From: Planktomarina sp.
Lineage (GTDB): Bacteria > Pseudomonadota > Alphaproteobacteria > Rhodobacterales > Rhodobacteraceae
DNA: 64,000 nt
Assembly (NCBI GenBank): GCA_020629775.1
Contig: JAHDCP010000001.1
Coordinates: 28,328-92,327 of the forward strand
Direction of reading: 5' to 3'
The translations under genes were made by a program, and so were the position numbers. Every line of letters starts with the position of its first letter. The stretch's first letter is position 1. This document shows, one piece after another, positions 37,447 through 47,556 of the stretch. Under the pieces are notes generated by a model. It saw only the letters and a program-made list of their open reading frames with translations, did no database searches and was not told the origin of the DNA.

Positions 37447-38763
37447 TCAGCAGATGATATCTGTCAGGATCGCAAAAAACATCATCGTCATCACCAAGCC
37501 AACGCCTAAAGACATCAGAATTTGCATGGCCCGTTCACTGGGTGGACGCCCGACTGCAGCTTCATAGGCGCAAAAAACCAAATGCCCGCCATCCAGCATG
37601 GGAATCGGAAACAAATTCATCAGGCCAATGCCAGTCGACAAAATCGCAAGGAAAGACAGAAATGTCATCGTGCCCATCGCTGCCATTTGGCCCGACGTTT
37701 CGGCAATGGTGATGGGCCCGGAAAGGTTACATGCACTGATCCGACCAGTCACAATGTGATATAGCCCGTTCAAGCTGTCAGTTATGACATCACCTGTCCG
37801 TTCCACAGCTAAAGACAAAGCCTGGCCCACCGGCAACGGATCGACACCGGGTTCAAAAAAGATACCTGCGAAGACGCCCATGAGCCAACGTGTTTCAAAC
37901 CCGCCATCTGCCGTCGGCAAATCAGTTCGGCGCGGCGCCAAAGAAACTTGGCGCTCCGCGCCATCATTCCAAACTGCAAGGGACAGTTCCTTGCCCTGCG
38001 ACGCGCGCACCAACTTTTCGACCTGGGACAATGTGAAAACGGCCGTACCATCGACTTCAACGATGACATCACCTTCCTGCAAACCAGCATCCAAAGCAGC
38101 AGAATTGGGGGAAACGCCATCAATGTAAGTGGTGCCCAAATATGGTCCTTGCACCGCGATTTCTTCTCCGTTGCGCAACACCAAGTAATCCAACAAAGGT
38201 GTTGTATCGCCAGCAACGACAGCCGTTCCAAGGTCGCGCAGCGTTGAAACAGGTATATCCCGCACAGAAATAATTTTGTCGCCTGGCAAGATTTGGTGGG
38301 CCACTGGCAATTTTTGAAGGCTTTCCACCACCAAACTGTCTCTCAATTGCCCTTGCGAAACAAACAGCCCAAAAAACAAACAGATGGTCAAAATGAAGTT
38401 AAAAATCGGGCCAGCGGCAGCCGTGGCCGCGCGTGCCCAAATGGGGGCACCTGCCATCGTATCGCGGCCCAGCCCAGCGGGATCCATCGCGACACTCGCG
38501 GCGTTGGAATCACCCTTGAACTTAACGTAGCCCCCCAAGGGCAACGCCGCGAGTTGCCACTGGGTGCCGCGGCGATCTGTTTTTGTAGCCAAAACTGGCC
38601 CAAACCCAACCGAAAAAACATCTGCATGAATTCCACACCATCGCCCAACAATGTAGTGACCGAATTCATGAACAGCGACGATGATCGAGATCGCCAAAAC
38701 AGCGAAGAAAATCAGCCAGGCGATGCCACCAAAAGCGTTGATCAAGCTTCCAACTTCAAACAT
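37447..38763 (-). CDS. rseP: RIP metalloprotease RseP
   Basis: VAVHEFGHYIVGR HExxH; PDZ; LFPIPMLDGGHLVF. Confidence 0.96.
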   Translation of the reverse strand: MFEVGSLINAFGGIAWLIFFAVLAISIIVAVHEFGHYIVGRWCGIHADVFSVGFGPVLATKTDRRGTQWQLAALPLGGYVKFKGDSNAASVAMDPAGLGRDTMAGAPIWARAATAAAGPIFNFILTICLFFGLFVSQGQLRDSLVVESLQKLPVAHQILPGDKIISVRDIPVSTLRDLGTAVVAGDTTPLLDYLVLRNGEEIAVQGPYLGTTYIDGVSPNSAALDAGLQEGDVIVEVDGTAVFTLSQVEKLVRASQGKELSLAVWNDGAERQVSLAPRRTDLPTADGGFETRWLMGVFAGIFFEPGVDPLPVGQALSLAVERTGDVITDSLNGLYHIVTGRISACNLSGPITIAETSGQMAAMGTMTFLSFLAILSTGIGLMNLFPIPMLDGGHLVFCAYEAAVGRPPSERAMQILMSLGVGLVMTMMFFAILTDIIC

Positions 38764-38766
38764 GTT

Positions 38767-39939
38767 CTAGACCTTAATCGTTTGCGCCACGTCACGGGCG
38801 ATTTGATCAGCCGCCAGGACAATTTCAAGACTTGCAGCACCATCCGACAGCACGCCATCGGCCGATAGTTTTGTCAAAACCTTTTCCACCACAACCGCCA
38901 TATCGGTAAAGCGGATGTCTTTAGAAATAAAACGGTCTTGCGCGACTTCTTTTGATGCGTTGAACGCAGCCCCCCAAAGCCCGCCTTGGCGCATTACTTC
39001 ACGCGCTATTCGAAGTGCCGGATGCCGATCTTCGCAAGCAGCCCTAAAACTGAGATTTGCGATACTTGCCAAATCCAATCTTTCGACCGGCAACTCAGCC
39101 CGATCTGGATGATACAAAGCAAACCCAATGGCATGGCGCATATCAGGCGGTCCAACGTGGGCCATCAACGCCCCATCTTTGAACCCGACCAACGCGTGAA
39201 CAAGACTTTCGGGATGGATTAGCACCTCAATCACATCAGCAGGAACATCAAAAAACTCTTTAGTTTCTATTACTTCCATGGCCTTATTGAACAATGAAGC
39301 GCTGTCGATGGTAATCTTCTGCCCCATGTCCCAATTAGGATGAGAAGCCGCTTGTTCGGGGCTCGCATTTGCTAAATCAGCAGTATCCCAATCCCGAAAA
39401 GCACCGCCACTTGCGGTAATGATGACCCGTTCAACGGCAGAAATATCTTCTCCCACAAGCGCTTGGAAAATCGCAGAATGTTCACTGTCTACAGGCAAAA
39501 TCGTGGTGCCCGCTTTGCGCGCTGTCGTTTTCAAAAACTGCCCTGCGCAGACCAAACTTTCCTTATTAGCAAGTGCAAGCTGTGTCCCTTGTTGCGCTGC
39601 AATCAAACTTGGTGCCAGACCTGCGGCACCAATAATGGATGACACCACAATGTCAGCTTTGCGTTCTGCCAACTCGTTTATTGCGTTTTGGCCCGCGGCC
39701 ACTTGAATGCCAGTGCCTGACAACAAATCAGATAATTCTGAATACCTTTCGTCTTGGGCCGTTACAGCGATCTGTGCATTTAGTTTTTTGGCATCAGCTG
39801 CAAGTTGCTGGACATTTCCCGCACCTGACAATCCAACAACATTGAAATGTTCAGGATCACGCGCCACCAGATCAACAGTATTTTGGCCAATGGACCCGGT
39901 CGCGCCGAATATCGTAATTGTCTTCATCGGTTCAGACAA
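38767..39939 (-). CDS. dxr: 1-deoxy-D-xylulose-5-phosphate reductoisomerase
   Basis: ITIFGATGSIGQNTVDLV; LANKESLVCAG. Confidence 0.97.
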   Translation of the reverse strand: MSEPMKTITIFGATGSIGQNTVDLVARDPEHFNVVGLSGAGNVQQLAADAKKLNAQIAVTAQDERYSELSDLLSGTGIQVAAGQNAINELAERKADIVVSSIIGAAGLAPSLIAAQQGTQLALANKESLVCAGQFLKTTARKAGTTILPVDSEHSAIFQALVGEDISAVERVIITASGGAFRDWDTADLANASPEQAASHPNWDMGQKITIDSASLFNKAMEVIETKEFFDVPADVIEVLIHPESLVHALVGFKDGALMAHVGPPDMRHAIGFALYHPDRAELPVERLDLASIANLSFRAACEDRHPALRIAREVMRQGGLWGAAFNASKEVAQDRFISKDIRFTDMAVVVEKVLTKLSADGVLSDGAASLEIVLAADQIARDVAQTIKV

Positions 39940-40711
39940 AAATCATCAGAACCATGGCTGTCGTACCAGCACCCAGCAACGCATCAAAGCGATCCAGCAC
40001 GCCGCCATGGCCCGGGATCAGATCTGAACTGTCCTTAATTCCCAAACGCCTTTTGACTGCGCTTTCAGCGATATCACCCATCTGACCGCCAAAGGCGATT
40101 AATATACCGGCGGGTATGGCCCACAACGTACCAAAGACCCAAGACGCAATGATGCCCACCAATAATCCTGCGCCCCACCCCGCTATGGTACCGGACCAAG
40201 TCTTTTTCGGGCTTATTGCCGGCCAAAATTTGGGTCCGCCCACAGCTTTGCCGACAAAATAGCCCGCCACATCCGCAAGAATTACGATCGCCACAAGAAA
40301 CAGCAAAATGGTCAGCCCGAGCGTAGTGAAAATGTACCAAAGCGATAGGACGCCAAATGCCATAGAAAGACCGTAGCAAACGAACAAACCGCGTTTTTCG
40401 GTTGTTTGAGAAACCGAAAAAACAAGCGGCAGCGAGAGAAGCAAAAAAGTGGCCAGGATGTGCGACTGCACAGCTTCCGGAATGACCGGGATGATCAGTC
40501 CAACAAAACTTGCAATTCCGATGGCAATGAACTGGTTTCGCCTGCTCAAGCCGAACATGGCTGACAATTCCCAATGCATTAACAAAAACAAGGCCCACAG
40601 CAGAACAAGCATGCCCATGGGCGCAAAAATTATGGCAATCAAAGCAACTAAAAGCTGAAATGCGGCTGAAATGCTTCTAAGCTTCAGATCATCCCAAGAC
40701 GCCGCACTCAT
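39932..40711 (-). CDS. cdsA: Phosphatidate cytidylyltransferase
   Basis: FWPAISPKKTWSG...DSSDLIPGHGGVLDRFDALL. Confidence 0.95.
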   Translation of the reverse strand: MSAASWDDLKLRSISAAFQLLVALIAIIFAPMGMLVLLWALFLLMHWELSAMFGLSRRNQFIAIGIASFVGLIIPVIPEAVQSHILATFLLLSLPLVFSVSQTTEKRGLFVCYGLSMAFGVLSLWYIFTTLGLTILLFLVAIVILADVAGYFVGKAVGGPKFWPAISPKKTWSGTIAGWGAGLLVGIIASWVFGTLWAIPAGILIAFGGQMGDIAESAVKRRLGIKDSSDLIPGHGGVLDRFDALLGAGTTAMVLMIFV

Positions 40712-41424
40712 ACCAAGACGCCCCCGAAACGTCTTTCGCGCGTCCCGAACCGTGACACCAGCTTGCAAAATTCTTGTGATGTGAAGTCTGGCCAAAGTGT
40801 GTCGATAAATTCGTATTCAGCATAAGCAGACTGCCAAAGCAGGAAATTTGAAATGCGCGCTTCGCCACTGGTACGGATAACCAAATCAGGGTCAGGCAAG
40901 AAATGCGTATCCAAATAGCGCGAAAGCACTTCTGCATTTACATCACTGTGGCTGACCTCACCCTTTTCCACGTCATAGGCCAGGCGCTTTACAGCGCGGG
41001 TCACTTCATCACGCCCCCCATAATTCAGCGCTATCGTCAAATGAACGCGATCATTGTGGGACGTTGCGAGTTCCAAATCATCCATCAGTGCCACTAAACG
41101 ATCTTCAAGCCGCACACGATCACCGATAAAACGCACGCGTACGCCGCGATCTATCAAATCTTGCATTTCGCGCCTGATATAGCGCTTGAACAAACGCATT
41201 AGACCCGCAACTTCGGTCTGGGTTCGTTTCCAGTTTTCAGTGGAAAACGCAAAAATAGTGAGGTGCTTCACACCAATATCAGGGCAGGTTTCAACGATTT
41301 CACGAATCCGTTTGGCCCCTGCGTGGTGTCCCATAAGCCGTGGTTTTCCACGCATCTGCGCCCATCGGCCATTTCCGTCCATGATAATGGCCACGTGGCC
41401 GGCATGTGTGCTTTTGTCGGCCAT
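40708..41424 (-). CDS. uppS: Undecaprenyl pyrophosphate synthase
   Basis: HVAIIMDGNGRWAQ; ALNYGGRDE; DLVIRTSGEARISNFLLWQ. Confidence 0.97.
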   Translation of the reverse strand: MADKSTHAGHVAIIMDGNGRWAQMRGKPRLMGHHAGAKRIREIVETCPDIGVKHLTIFAFSTENWKRTQTEVAGLMRLFKRYIRREMQDLIDRGVRVRFIGDRVRLEDRLVALMDDLELATSHNDRVHLTIALNYGGRDEVTRAVKRLAYDVEKGEVSHSDVNAEVLSRYLDTHFLPDPDLVIRTSGEARISNFLLWQSAYAEYEFIDTLWPDFTSQEFCKLVSRFGTRERRFGGVLV

Positions 41425-41434
41425 GGGTCTATCC

Positions 41435-41998
41435 TTAAACCTGCATAATCTCGGCTTGCTTTGATTCCAAAGCATCATCCACAGATTTAATACTTTTATC
41501 CGTCAACTCTTGAACTTCGCCTTCCCAAAGCTTCTGGTCGTCTTCTGACATACCGTCTGCTTTGGCTTTTTTGATCTGATCCATGCCGTCCCGGCGCACA
41601 TTGCGCATGGCAACACGCGCACTTTCAGCGTACTGTGCGGCGACTTTTCCCAACTCACGGCGTCGCTCTTCATTCAACTCAGGAATGGGCAACATAATGA
41701 TTGTGCCATTTAGTTGAGGATTGATCCCTAACCCACTCTCACGAATGGCTTTTTCTGCAGGGCCCACCAAGCTTTTGTCCCAAATATTCACCGTAACCAT
41801 GCGCGGTTCAGGGACATTTACAGTTCCGATTTGGTTTAGTGGTGTTGGCGAGCCATAAGCGTCCACCATAACAGGTTCCAACATCGAACCAGACGCACGG
41901 CCTGTGCGAAGAGATGCGAATTCAGTTTTCAAGTTAGACATCGCGCCCGCCATGCGGCGTTCCAGATCATCCAGGTCAATATCAAGATCGTCAGACAT
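41435..41998 (-). CDS. frr: Ribosome recycling factor
   Basis: [29 protein letters not shown]. Confidence 0.97.
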   Translation of the reverse strand: MSDDLDIDLDDLERRMAGAMSNLKTEFASLRTGRASGSMLEPVMVDAYGSPTPLNQIGTVNVPEPRMVTVNIWDKSLVGPAEKAIRESGLGINPQLNGTIIMLPIPELNEERRRELGKVAAQYAESARVAMRNVRRDGMDQIKKAKADGMSEDDQKLWEGEVQELTDKSIKSVDDALESKQAEIMQV

Positions 41999-42001
41999 CG
42001 C

Positions 42002-42742
42002 TTATTTGCTCTCGCTTCCATTCACCAATGTGAAGGTACCTTTTCCTTCCAAGATACCACAGAAACCGCCAGGTTCATCCAAAGAAAACACGATGATCGG
42101 CAGGTCATTGTCTCGCGCCAATGCAATCGCAGAGGCGTCCATAACATTCAATCGCTTTTGCAACACATCATCATAGCTGACATGGTCGTAACGCGTAGCA
42201 TCTTCATGTTTAACAGGGTCTTTATCGTAAACCCCATCCACTTTTGTGCCCTTAAAAATGGCTTCGCAGCTCATTTCACTGGCGCGCAAAGTAGCGGCTG
42301 TATCAGTTGTAAAATATGGGTTTCCGGTGCCCGCAGCAAAGATACAGACCCTGGATTTCTCCAAATGTCGCACTGCCCGCCGTCTGATGTAAGGTTCGCA
42401 CACCTGATCCATGGGAATTGCAGAAATTACGCGCGTAAAGATGCCAATATCTTCAAGTGCAGACTGCATTCCCAACGCATTCATTACGGTTGCAAGCATC
42501 CCCATATAATCGGCAGTCGTTCGCTCCATCCCTTGGGCAGATCCTTGCAGTCCCCTAAAAATGTTGCCACCGCCAATGACCATGCAGACTTCCACACCCA
42601 TATCATGGACGGCTTTTACTTCTTTCGCGATACGTTGAACCGTTGGTGGATGAAGCCCAAACCCTTGATCCCCCATCAAGGCTTCGCCTGAAATTTTAAG
42701 AAGGACTCGTTTGTACTTCGTGGTAACCGCTTTATCCGCCAT
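42002..42742 (-). CDS. pyrH: UMP kinase
   Basis: [30 protein letters not shown]. Confidence 0.97.
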   Translation of the reverse strand: MADKAVTTKYKRVLLKISGEALMGDQGFGLHPPTVQRIAKEVKAVHDMGVEVCMVIGGGNIFRGLQGSAQGMERTTADYMGMLATVMNALGMQSALEDIGIFTRVISAIPMDQVCEPYIRRRAVRHLEKSRVCIFAAGTGNPYFTTDTAATLRASEMSCEAIFKGTKVDGVYDKDPVKHEDATRYDHVSYDDVLQKRLNVMDASAIALARDNDLPIIVFSLDEPGGFCGILEGKGTFTLVNGSESK

Positions 42743-42806
42743 TTGACGCCCTGCCCTTCGTTTTCCATAAGATGAAGTAATTCGGCTCAAGGGGCAACAA
42801 CCGACC

Positions 42807-43727
42807 GTGATGATACCTCAAAAAATGCACACAGCAGATGCTTTTGACTTCTTGATCAGCCAGGTGCCAGCGGACTGCCCTGTTTTAATCGCTGGCCCTA
42901 CCGCGTCAGGAAAATCTTCGCTTGCCATGAAAATTGCGGCCAACTCTGGCGGGATCATCGTTAACGCGGATGCATTGCAGGTCTATGACTGCTGGCGCAT
43001 CTTGACGGCAAGGCCGTCAAAAGAGGATGAAAAATCCGTGCCCCATGCGCTGTATGGACACGTAGGGATCGGGGCGCAGTATTCAGTTGGAAGCTGGTTG
43101 AGAGAAGTGTCTGCCCTTCAGGCCACAGGCCAACGATTGATCGTTGTGGGCGGTACGGGGCTTTATTTCAGGGCGTTAACCGAAGGGTTGGCAGAAATCC
43201 CAGCAACACCCCAAGAGGTGCGTGATGATGTGCAGAAAATGTTGCATCAAAGCGGCGCCACGGAGCTTTCAAAGAAGCTTCACCCCGACGATTATCACAA
43301 AATTGACATTCAAAATGGGGCAAGGGTCGCCCGTGCGTTGGAGGTGTATCTGGCGACCAATCAAAGTTTTTCTCGGTGGCACGCCCAAACCCCTCCGCCT
43401 TTGATCCCCTTACACAAGGCGACTGCCGTGGTTTTATCAGCTGAAAAGGATTGGCTAAACGCGCGAATTGCGACCCGCTTCAAGGAAATGGTAATGCAAG
43501 GTGCCCTAGCGGAGGTGATCCAAAACCAACACCTTTGGCCGAGTGATGATCCAGCTTTGCAAGCCATTGGTGCTCCTGAATTGATGCGGCACCTGCGGGG
43601 CGAAATCAGTTTGGAATACGCAATCGAAGAAGGCACCATTGCAACGCGGCAATATGCCAAACGTCAGCGTACGTGGTTCCGAAAAAGAATGCGCGACTGG
43701 TATAATTTGCAAATAGACCAACAATAA
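42807..43727 (+). CDS. miaA: tRNA dimethylallyltransferase
   Basis: [46 protein letters not shown]. Confidence 0.95.
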   Translation: MMIPQKMHTADAFDFLISQVPADCPVLIAGPTASGKSSLAMKIAANSGGIIVNADALQVYDCWRILTARPSKEDEKSVPHALYGHVGIGAQYSVGSWLREVSALQATGQRLIVVGGTGLYFRALTEGLAEIPATPQEVRDDVQKMLHQSGATELSKKLHPDDYHKIDIQNGARVARALEVYLATNQSFSRWHAQTPPPLIPLHKATAVVLSAEKDWLNARIATRFKEMVMQGALAEVIQNQHLWPSDDPALQAIGAPELMRHLRGEISLEYAIEEGTIATRQYAKRQRTWFRKRMRDWYNLQIDQQ

Positions 43728-43742
43728 GTTACATTTTCGAAC

Positions 43743-43773
43743 ATTGACGTTTTGAGGGCTGGAAATTGACGTT
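43743..43773. promoter_or_regulatory. Direct-repeat operator (AraC-type)
   Basis: ATTGACGTT at 43743 and 43765, 22-bp period. Confidence 0.5.
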
Positions 43774-44581
43774 ACAAAATTCCACAAATCCAGTAACATC
43801 TTTACCAGTCAAAATTCAGTCACTGGCACAAATAGGGCGTCAACCTGACTGGACCTTTTCTCTTTTTCACTCAGTAGCCAACCACCGATTAATCTGGATC
43901 ACCCGAGGCCAAGGTCGCCTCGCGTTTAATGGCCACACATTCGCTTACGGTCCGAATTCGGTAATTTTCATCCCAAGCGGTTCTATGCATCGGTTCGAAC
44001 TCAAAACCGGTGTGTTTGGAACGATCATGGAGGTCACATCTGACGGTGAAATCACGATGCCATCCTCGCCGCTTCATCTTCGGGTTCGCGACGCGACAGA
44101 ACAGGGAAAATTCGTTGCGTTGGTGGAAAACCTTCAACGTGAAATCAACAGCGGCGCTGTTTTTTCTGAACGGGCAAGCCTTTATCATGCTGCTTTGATT
44201 GGAATTTGGCTGGAACGTGCCGCAGGGATACAAGACAGACAATCGGATGCCACAGGCCGTCTTGTGGCAGCTTACATGGAAAGGATCAGCAAAGACTTCG
44301 CCACTGGTCGCAACGTTCAAGCCTTTGCCGATGAAATGGGCGTGACGACGACCCACCTTACACGCTGTTGTAAAACAAGCCTGCGACAGTCGGCGCTACA
44401 AATTTTGAACGAGCGTATTTTTCAAGAAGCCCGCATGTTTCTGGCTTTTACAAAAACACCCATTCGAGACATTTCGCACAGCTTGGGCTTTTCGTCGTCT
44501 GCGTATTTCACGCGGTCTTTTCAGCACACCACCAACACCACCCCTTCAGCGTTTCGCCGCCAACATCAGCAAGACGCGTGA
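43766..44581 (+). CDS. AraC family transcriptional regulator
   Basis: C-terminal HTH FADEMGVTTTHLTRCCKTSLRQSALQILNERIFQEA...ISHSLGFSSSAYFTRSFQ; TTG start uncertain. Confidence 0.9.
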   Translation: MTLQNSTNPVTSLPVKIQSLAQIGRQPDWTFSLFHSVANHRLIWITRGQGRLAFNGHTFAYGPNSVIFIPSGSMHRFELKTGVFGTIMEVTSDGEITMPSSPLHLRVRDATEQGKFVALVENLQREINSGAVFSERASLYHAALIGIWLERAAGIQDRQSDATGRLVAAYMERISKDFATGRNVQAFADEMGVTTTHLTRCCKTSLRQSALQILNERIFQEARMFLAFTKTPIRDISHSLGFSSSAYFTRSFQHTTNTTPSAFRRQHQQDA

Positions 44582-44750
44582 CTCAGTGAGAATCAATTAG
44601 CGACCAAAACTTGTCGCATTTTGATGGGGCAAGAGGGAACTTGACGTTGACCTGCCCTGAAAATTCGCGATGGTGATCCATGAGGGGATGGAATGTGTGC
44701 AGAACACGCAAGAAAATTACCCCCATCAAATGTGTCACAGGGAGAAACAG

Positions 44751-46397
44751 ATGACGCACAGCAAAAGCTTTATGCACCCCGCCGCGGAAATGTACGCGCG
44801 CGAGCACAAAGAAGGTCACATGGACCGCCGTGAATTCATGTCGCGCGCAACAGCTTTGGGCCTTACAGCCACAGCCGCTTACGGTCTTTTGGGCATGGAC
44901 AGCCCAGCACAAGCCGCAGCGCATGCCAAGCAAGGCGGCACAATCCGCATGCAAATGGACGTGAAGGCGCTTAAAGACCCACGGACTTTCGACTGGACAC
45001 AAATTTCTACAATCACAGCTGGTTGGTTGGAGTATTTGGTTGAGTACAACTCTGATGGCTCATTCAAACCAATGTTGCTGGAAAGCTGGTCCGCAAACGC
45101 AGACGCGACACAGTACACTTTGAACGTGCGTAAAGGCGTTAAGTGGAACAATGGTGACGACTTCACAGCAGCAGACGTTGCACGCAACGTGGAAATGTGG
45201 TGCGACAAGGGCGTTGAGGGTAACTCCATGGCTGGCCGCATGGCGTCCTTGGTGGATCCAAACACAAATAAAGCCATCGAAGGCGCGATTGTTGTACAAG
45301 ACGACCACACAGTTGTTTTGAACTTGCCAAACCCAGACATCACAATCGTTCCTGGCATGGCAGATTACCCAGCTGCGATCGTTCACTCCAGCCACAACCC
45401 AGACGATATGGTGGGTACTGCTGTTGGCACCGGTTACATGAAGTTGGAATCGCTGTCGGTTGGTGAAAAAGCGGTCATCGTTCGTAACGAAGATCACGAC
45501 TGGTGGGGATATGCCGCTGGTATGGGTGGTTATTTGGACCGGATCGAATTCATTGACTATGGCACAGAACCAGCGGCCCACATGGCAGCATTCGAAGCTG
45601 AAGAAGTTGACATGAACTGGGAAACAACCGGCGAATTCGTTGACGTTCTGACCGGCCTGGGCCTGACCCTTTCACAGGTGACATCAGGTGCAACAATTGT
45701 TGTGCGTCCAAACCAATCCCACCCAGAATACCAGGACAAACGCGTCCGCCAGGCATTGGCCATGGCTGTGGACAACAACATTGTTCTTGAATTGGGCGCT
45801 GCTGGATTGGGTCTGGCTGCAGACAACTGCCACGTTGGACCAATCCACCCAGAGCATGACGCAAGTGTAACGCGCGCGCCTTACGATCCTGCGAAAGCCA
45901 AAGCATTGATGGAAGAAGCCGGCATGGCCGATTTCGAACACGAGCTGCGGTCGCTGGAAAGTGGCTTTTGGAAAGACACATGTGATTCCGTTGCAAGCCA
46001 ACTGCGCGATGCGGGTATCAAAGTGAAACGGACTCTGATGCCAGGTGCCACGTTCTGGAATGACTGGGCGAAATTCCCATATTCCGCCACCAACTGGAAC
46101 CACCGTCCTTTGGGCACACAGGTTCTGGGCTTGGCATACCGTTCTGGTGAAGCTTGGAACGAATTTGGCTGGTCCAATGCCGAATTCGACGCATTGCTGG
46201 CGGAAGCCAACTCCATCGCTGATGCAGATACACGCCGTGAGGTCATGGGCAAAATCCAAGCAATCATCATCGAAGAAGGCGTGACCTGTCAGCCTTACTG
46301 GCGGTCCATCCAACGTCACCACACCGATAACTTGGTGGGCGTGGATATGCACATCGCTTACTTGCCACAAATCTATAAGTGGGGCCTGAAAGCCTAA
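44751..46397 (+). CDS. ABC transporter substrate-binding protein, family 5 (peptide/opine type), Tat signal
   Basis: [15 protein letters not shown] twin-arginine; SBP_bac_5-type [22 protein letters not shown]. Confidence 0.93.
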   Translation: MTHSKSFMHPAAEMYAREHKEGHMDRREFMSRATALGLTATAAYGLLGMDSPAQAAAHAKQGGTIRMQMDVKALKDPRTFDWTQISTITAGWLEYLVEYNSDGSFKPMLLESWSANADATQYTLNVRKGVKWNNGDDFTAADVARNVEMWCDKGVEGNSMAGRMASLVDPNTNKAIEGAIVVQDDHTVVLNLPNPDITIVPGMADYPAAIVHSSHNPDDMVGTAVGTGYMKLESLSVGEKAVIVRNEDHDWWGYAAGMGGYLDRIEFIDYGTEPAAHMAAFEAEEVDMNWETTGEFVDVLTGLGLTLSQVTSGATIVVRPNQSHPEYQDKRVRQALAMAVDNNIVLELGAAGLGLAADNCHVGPIHPEHDASVTRAPYDPAKAKALMEEAGMADFEHELRSLESGFWKDTCDSVASQLRDAGIKVKRTLMPGATFWNDWAKFPYSATNWNHRPLGTQVLGLAYRSGEAWNEFGWSNAEFDALLAEANSIADADTRREVMGKIQAIIIEEGVTCQPYWRSIQRHHTDNLVGVDMHIAYLPQIYKWGLKA

Positions 46398-46410
46398 TTT
46401 TAGATTTCGG

Positions 46411-46436
46411 AGGGCCGCTCTTTTTAGGGCGGCCCT
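46411..46436 (+). terminator. Attenuator-like hairpin between SBP and permease genes
   Basis: AGGGCCGC-N10-GCGGCCCT followed by TTAA. Confidence 0.6.
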
Positions 46437-46495
46437 TTAATAGTGAAGCGGCGATGTGACCGTTTTCAAAGACTTTCTGACACCTGGGGTCCTTC

Positions 46496-47545
46496 ATGGG
46501 AATGTTCATTTTGCGGCGCATCGGCGTGATGTTTTTGACCGCGCTTTGCCTGACTTTCGTTGTGTTTTGGTTGACCAATCTTCAACCCAACCTCGAAAAA
46601 CTTGCAAAAAACCAAGGCAGCTTTCGTATGACTGACGAGCAGGTTGAAACCTGGTTGGTGGACCGAGGATATCGCCAAAACATCTTTAAACGATACGGTG
46701 AATGGCTTGGCGTGGTTCCAAGTCAAATGACAATTTCTGAAAGTGACGGACGCCAACTTGGCCGCTGCGTACGACCTGGTGTTGAACCAGCTGACACCCC
46801 AAACTATTGCGGTGTTTTGCAAGGGGACTGGGGTTTTTCGACCGTTTTTAAAGAAGAAATTTCAGCAATCATCGGCAAACGCCTTGGGTTGACTGGCAAG
46901 CTAATGTTTTGGGTTATGCTGTTAATGGTAACCGGTGCCTTATTCATCGGGGTTTTGGCTGGTATGCGCGAAGGCAGCAGACTTGACCGAACGCTCTCTA
47001 CTGCGTCAATCGCCACTACAGCCACACCCGAATATGTTTCCGGTGTCATTTTCATCGTCGTATTCTCATCCTCCGTAGTGGGCTTGAAGTGGTTCAAGGG
47101 CACGGCAACTTCGGCAATGGATAATGCCACCTTAGAGAATTTTTTGCTGCCTGTCGTGACCATTGCTTTGTACGGCATGGGCTACATCGCGCGCATGACC
47201 CGCGCATCAATGGCAGAAGTGATGACCTCTCAGTACATCCGAACTGCGCGTCTAAAAGGCGTGAGCTTCCGAAACATCGTTCTCAAACATGCCCTTCGAA
47301 ACGCATTGATTGCGCCGTTTACGGTAATCATGTTGCAGATTCCTTGGCTTTTGAACGGCGTGGTGATCGTTGAAACGCTGTTCAACTACAAAGGCTTTGG
47401 CTGGGTTCTGGTGCAAGCTGCCAGCAACAACGACATCGAACTTCTTCTGGCGGTATCGGTGGTTTCGGTCTTCGTCGTTCTCGTGACACAGCTGATTTCA
47501 GATATTGGCTATGTGTTTCTCAACCCACGCATTCGACTGACGTAA
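46496..47545 (+). CDS. ABC transporter permease (DppB-like)
   Basis: MGMFILRRIGVMFLTALCLTFVVFWL; AEVMTSQYIRTARLKGVSFRNIVLKHALRNALI. Confidence 0.92.
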   Translation: MGMFILRRIGVMFLTALCLTFVVFWLTNLQPNLEKLAKNQGSFRMTDEQVETWLVDRGYRQNIFKRYGEWLGVVPSQMTISESDGRQLGRCVRPGVEPADTPNYCGVLQGDWGFSTVFKEEISAIIGKRLGLTGKLMFWVMLLMVTGALFIGVLAGMREGSRLDRTLSTASIATTATPEYVSGVIFIVVFSSSVVGLKWFKGTATSAMDNATLENFLLPVVTIALYGMGYIARMTRASMAEVMTSQYIRTARLKGVSFRNIVLKHALRNALIAPFTVIMLQIPWLLNGVVIVETLFNYKGFGWVLVQAASNNDIELLLAVSVVSVFVVLVTQLISDIGYVFLNPRIRLT

Positions 47546-47556
47546 GGGGCGGATCA

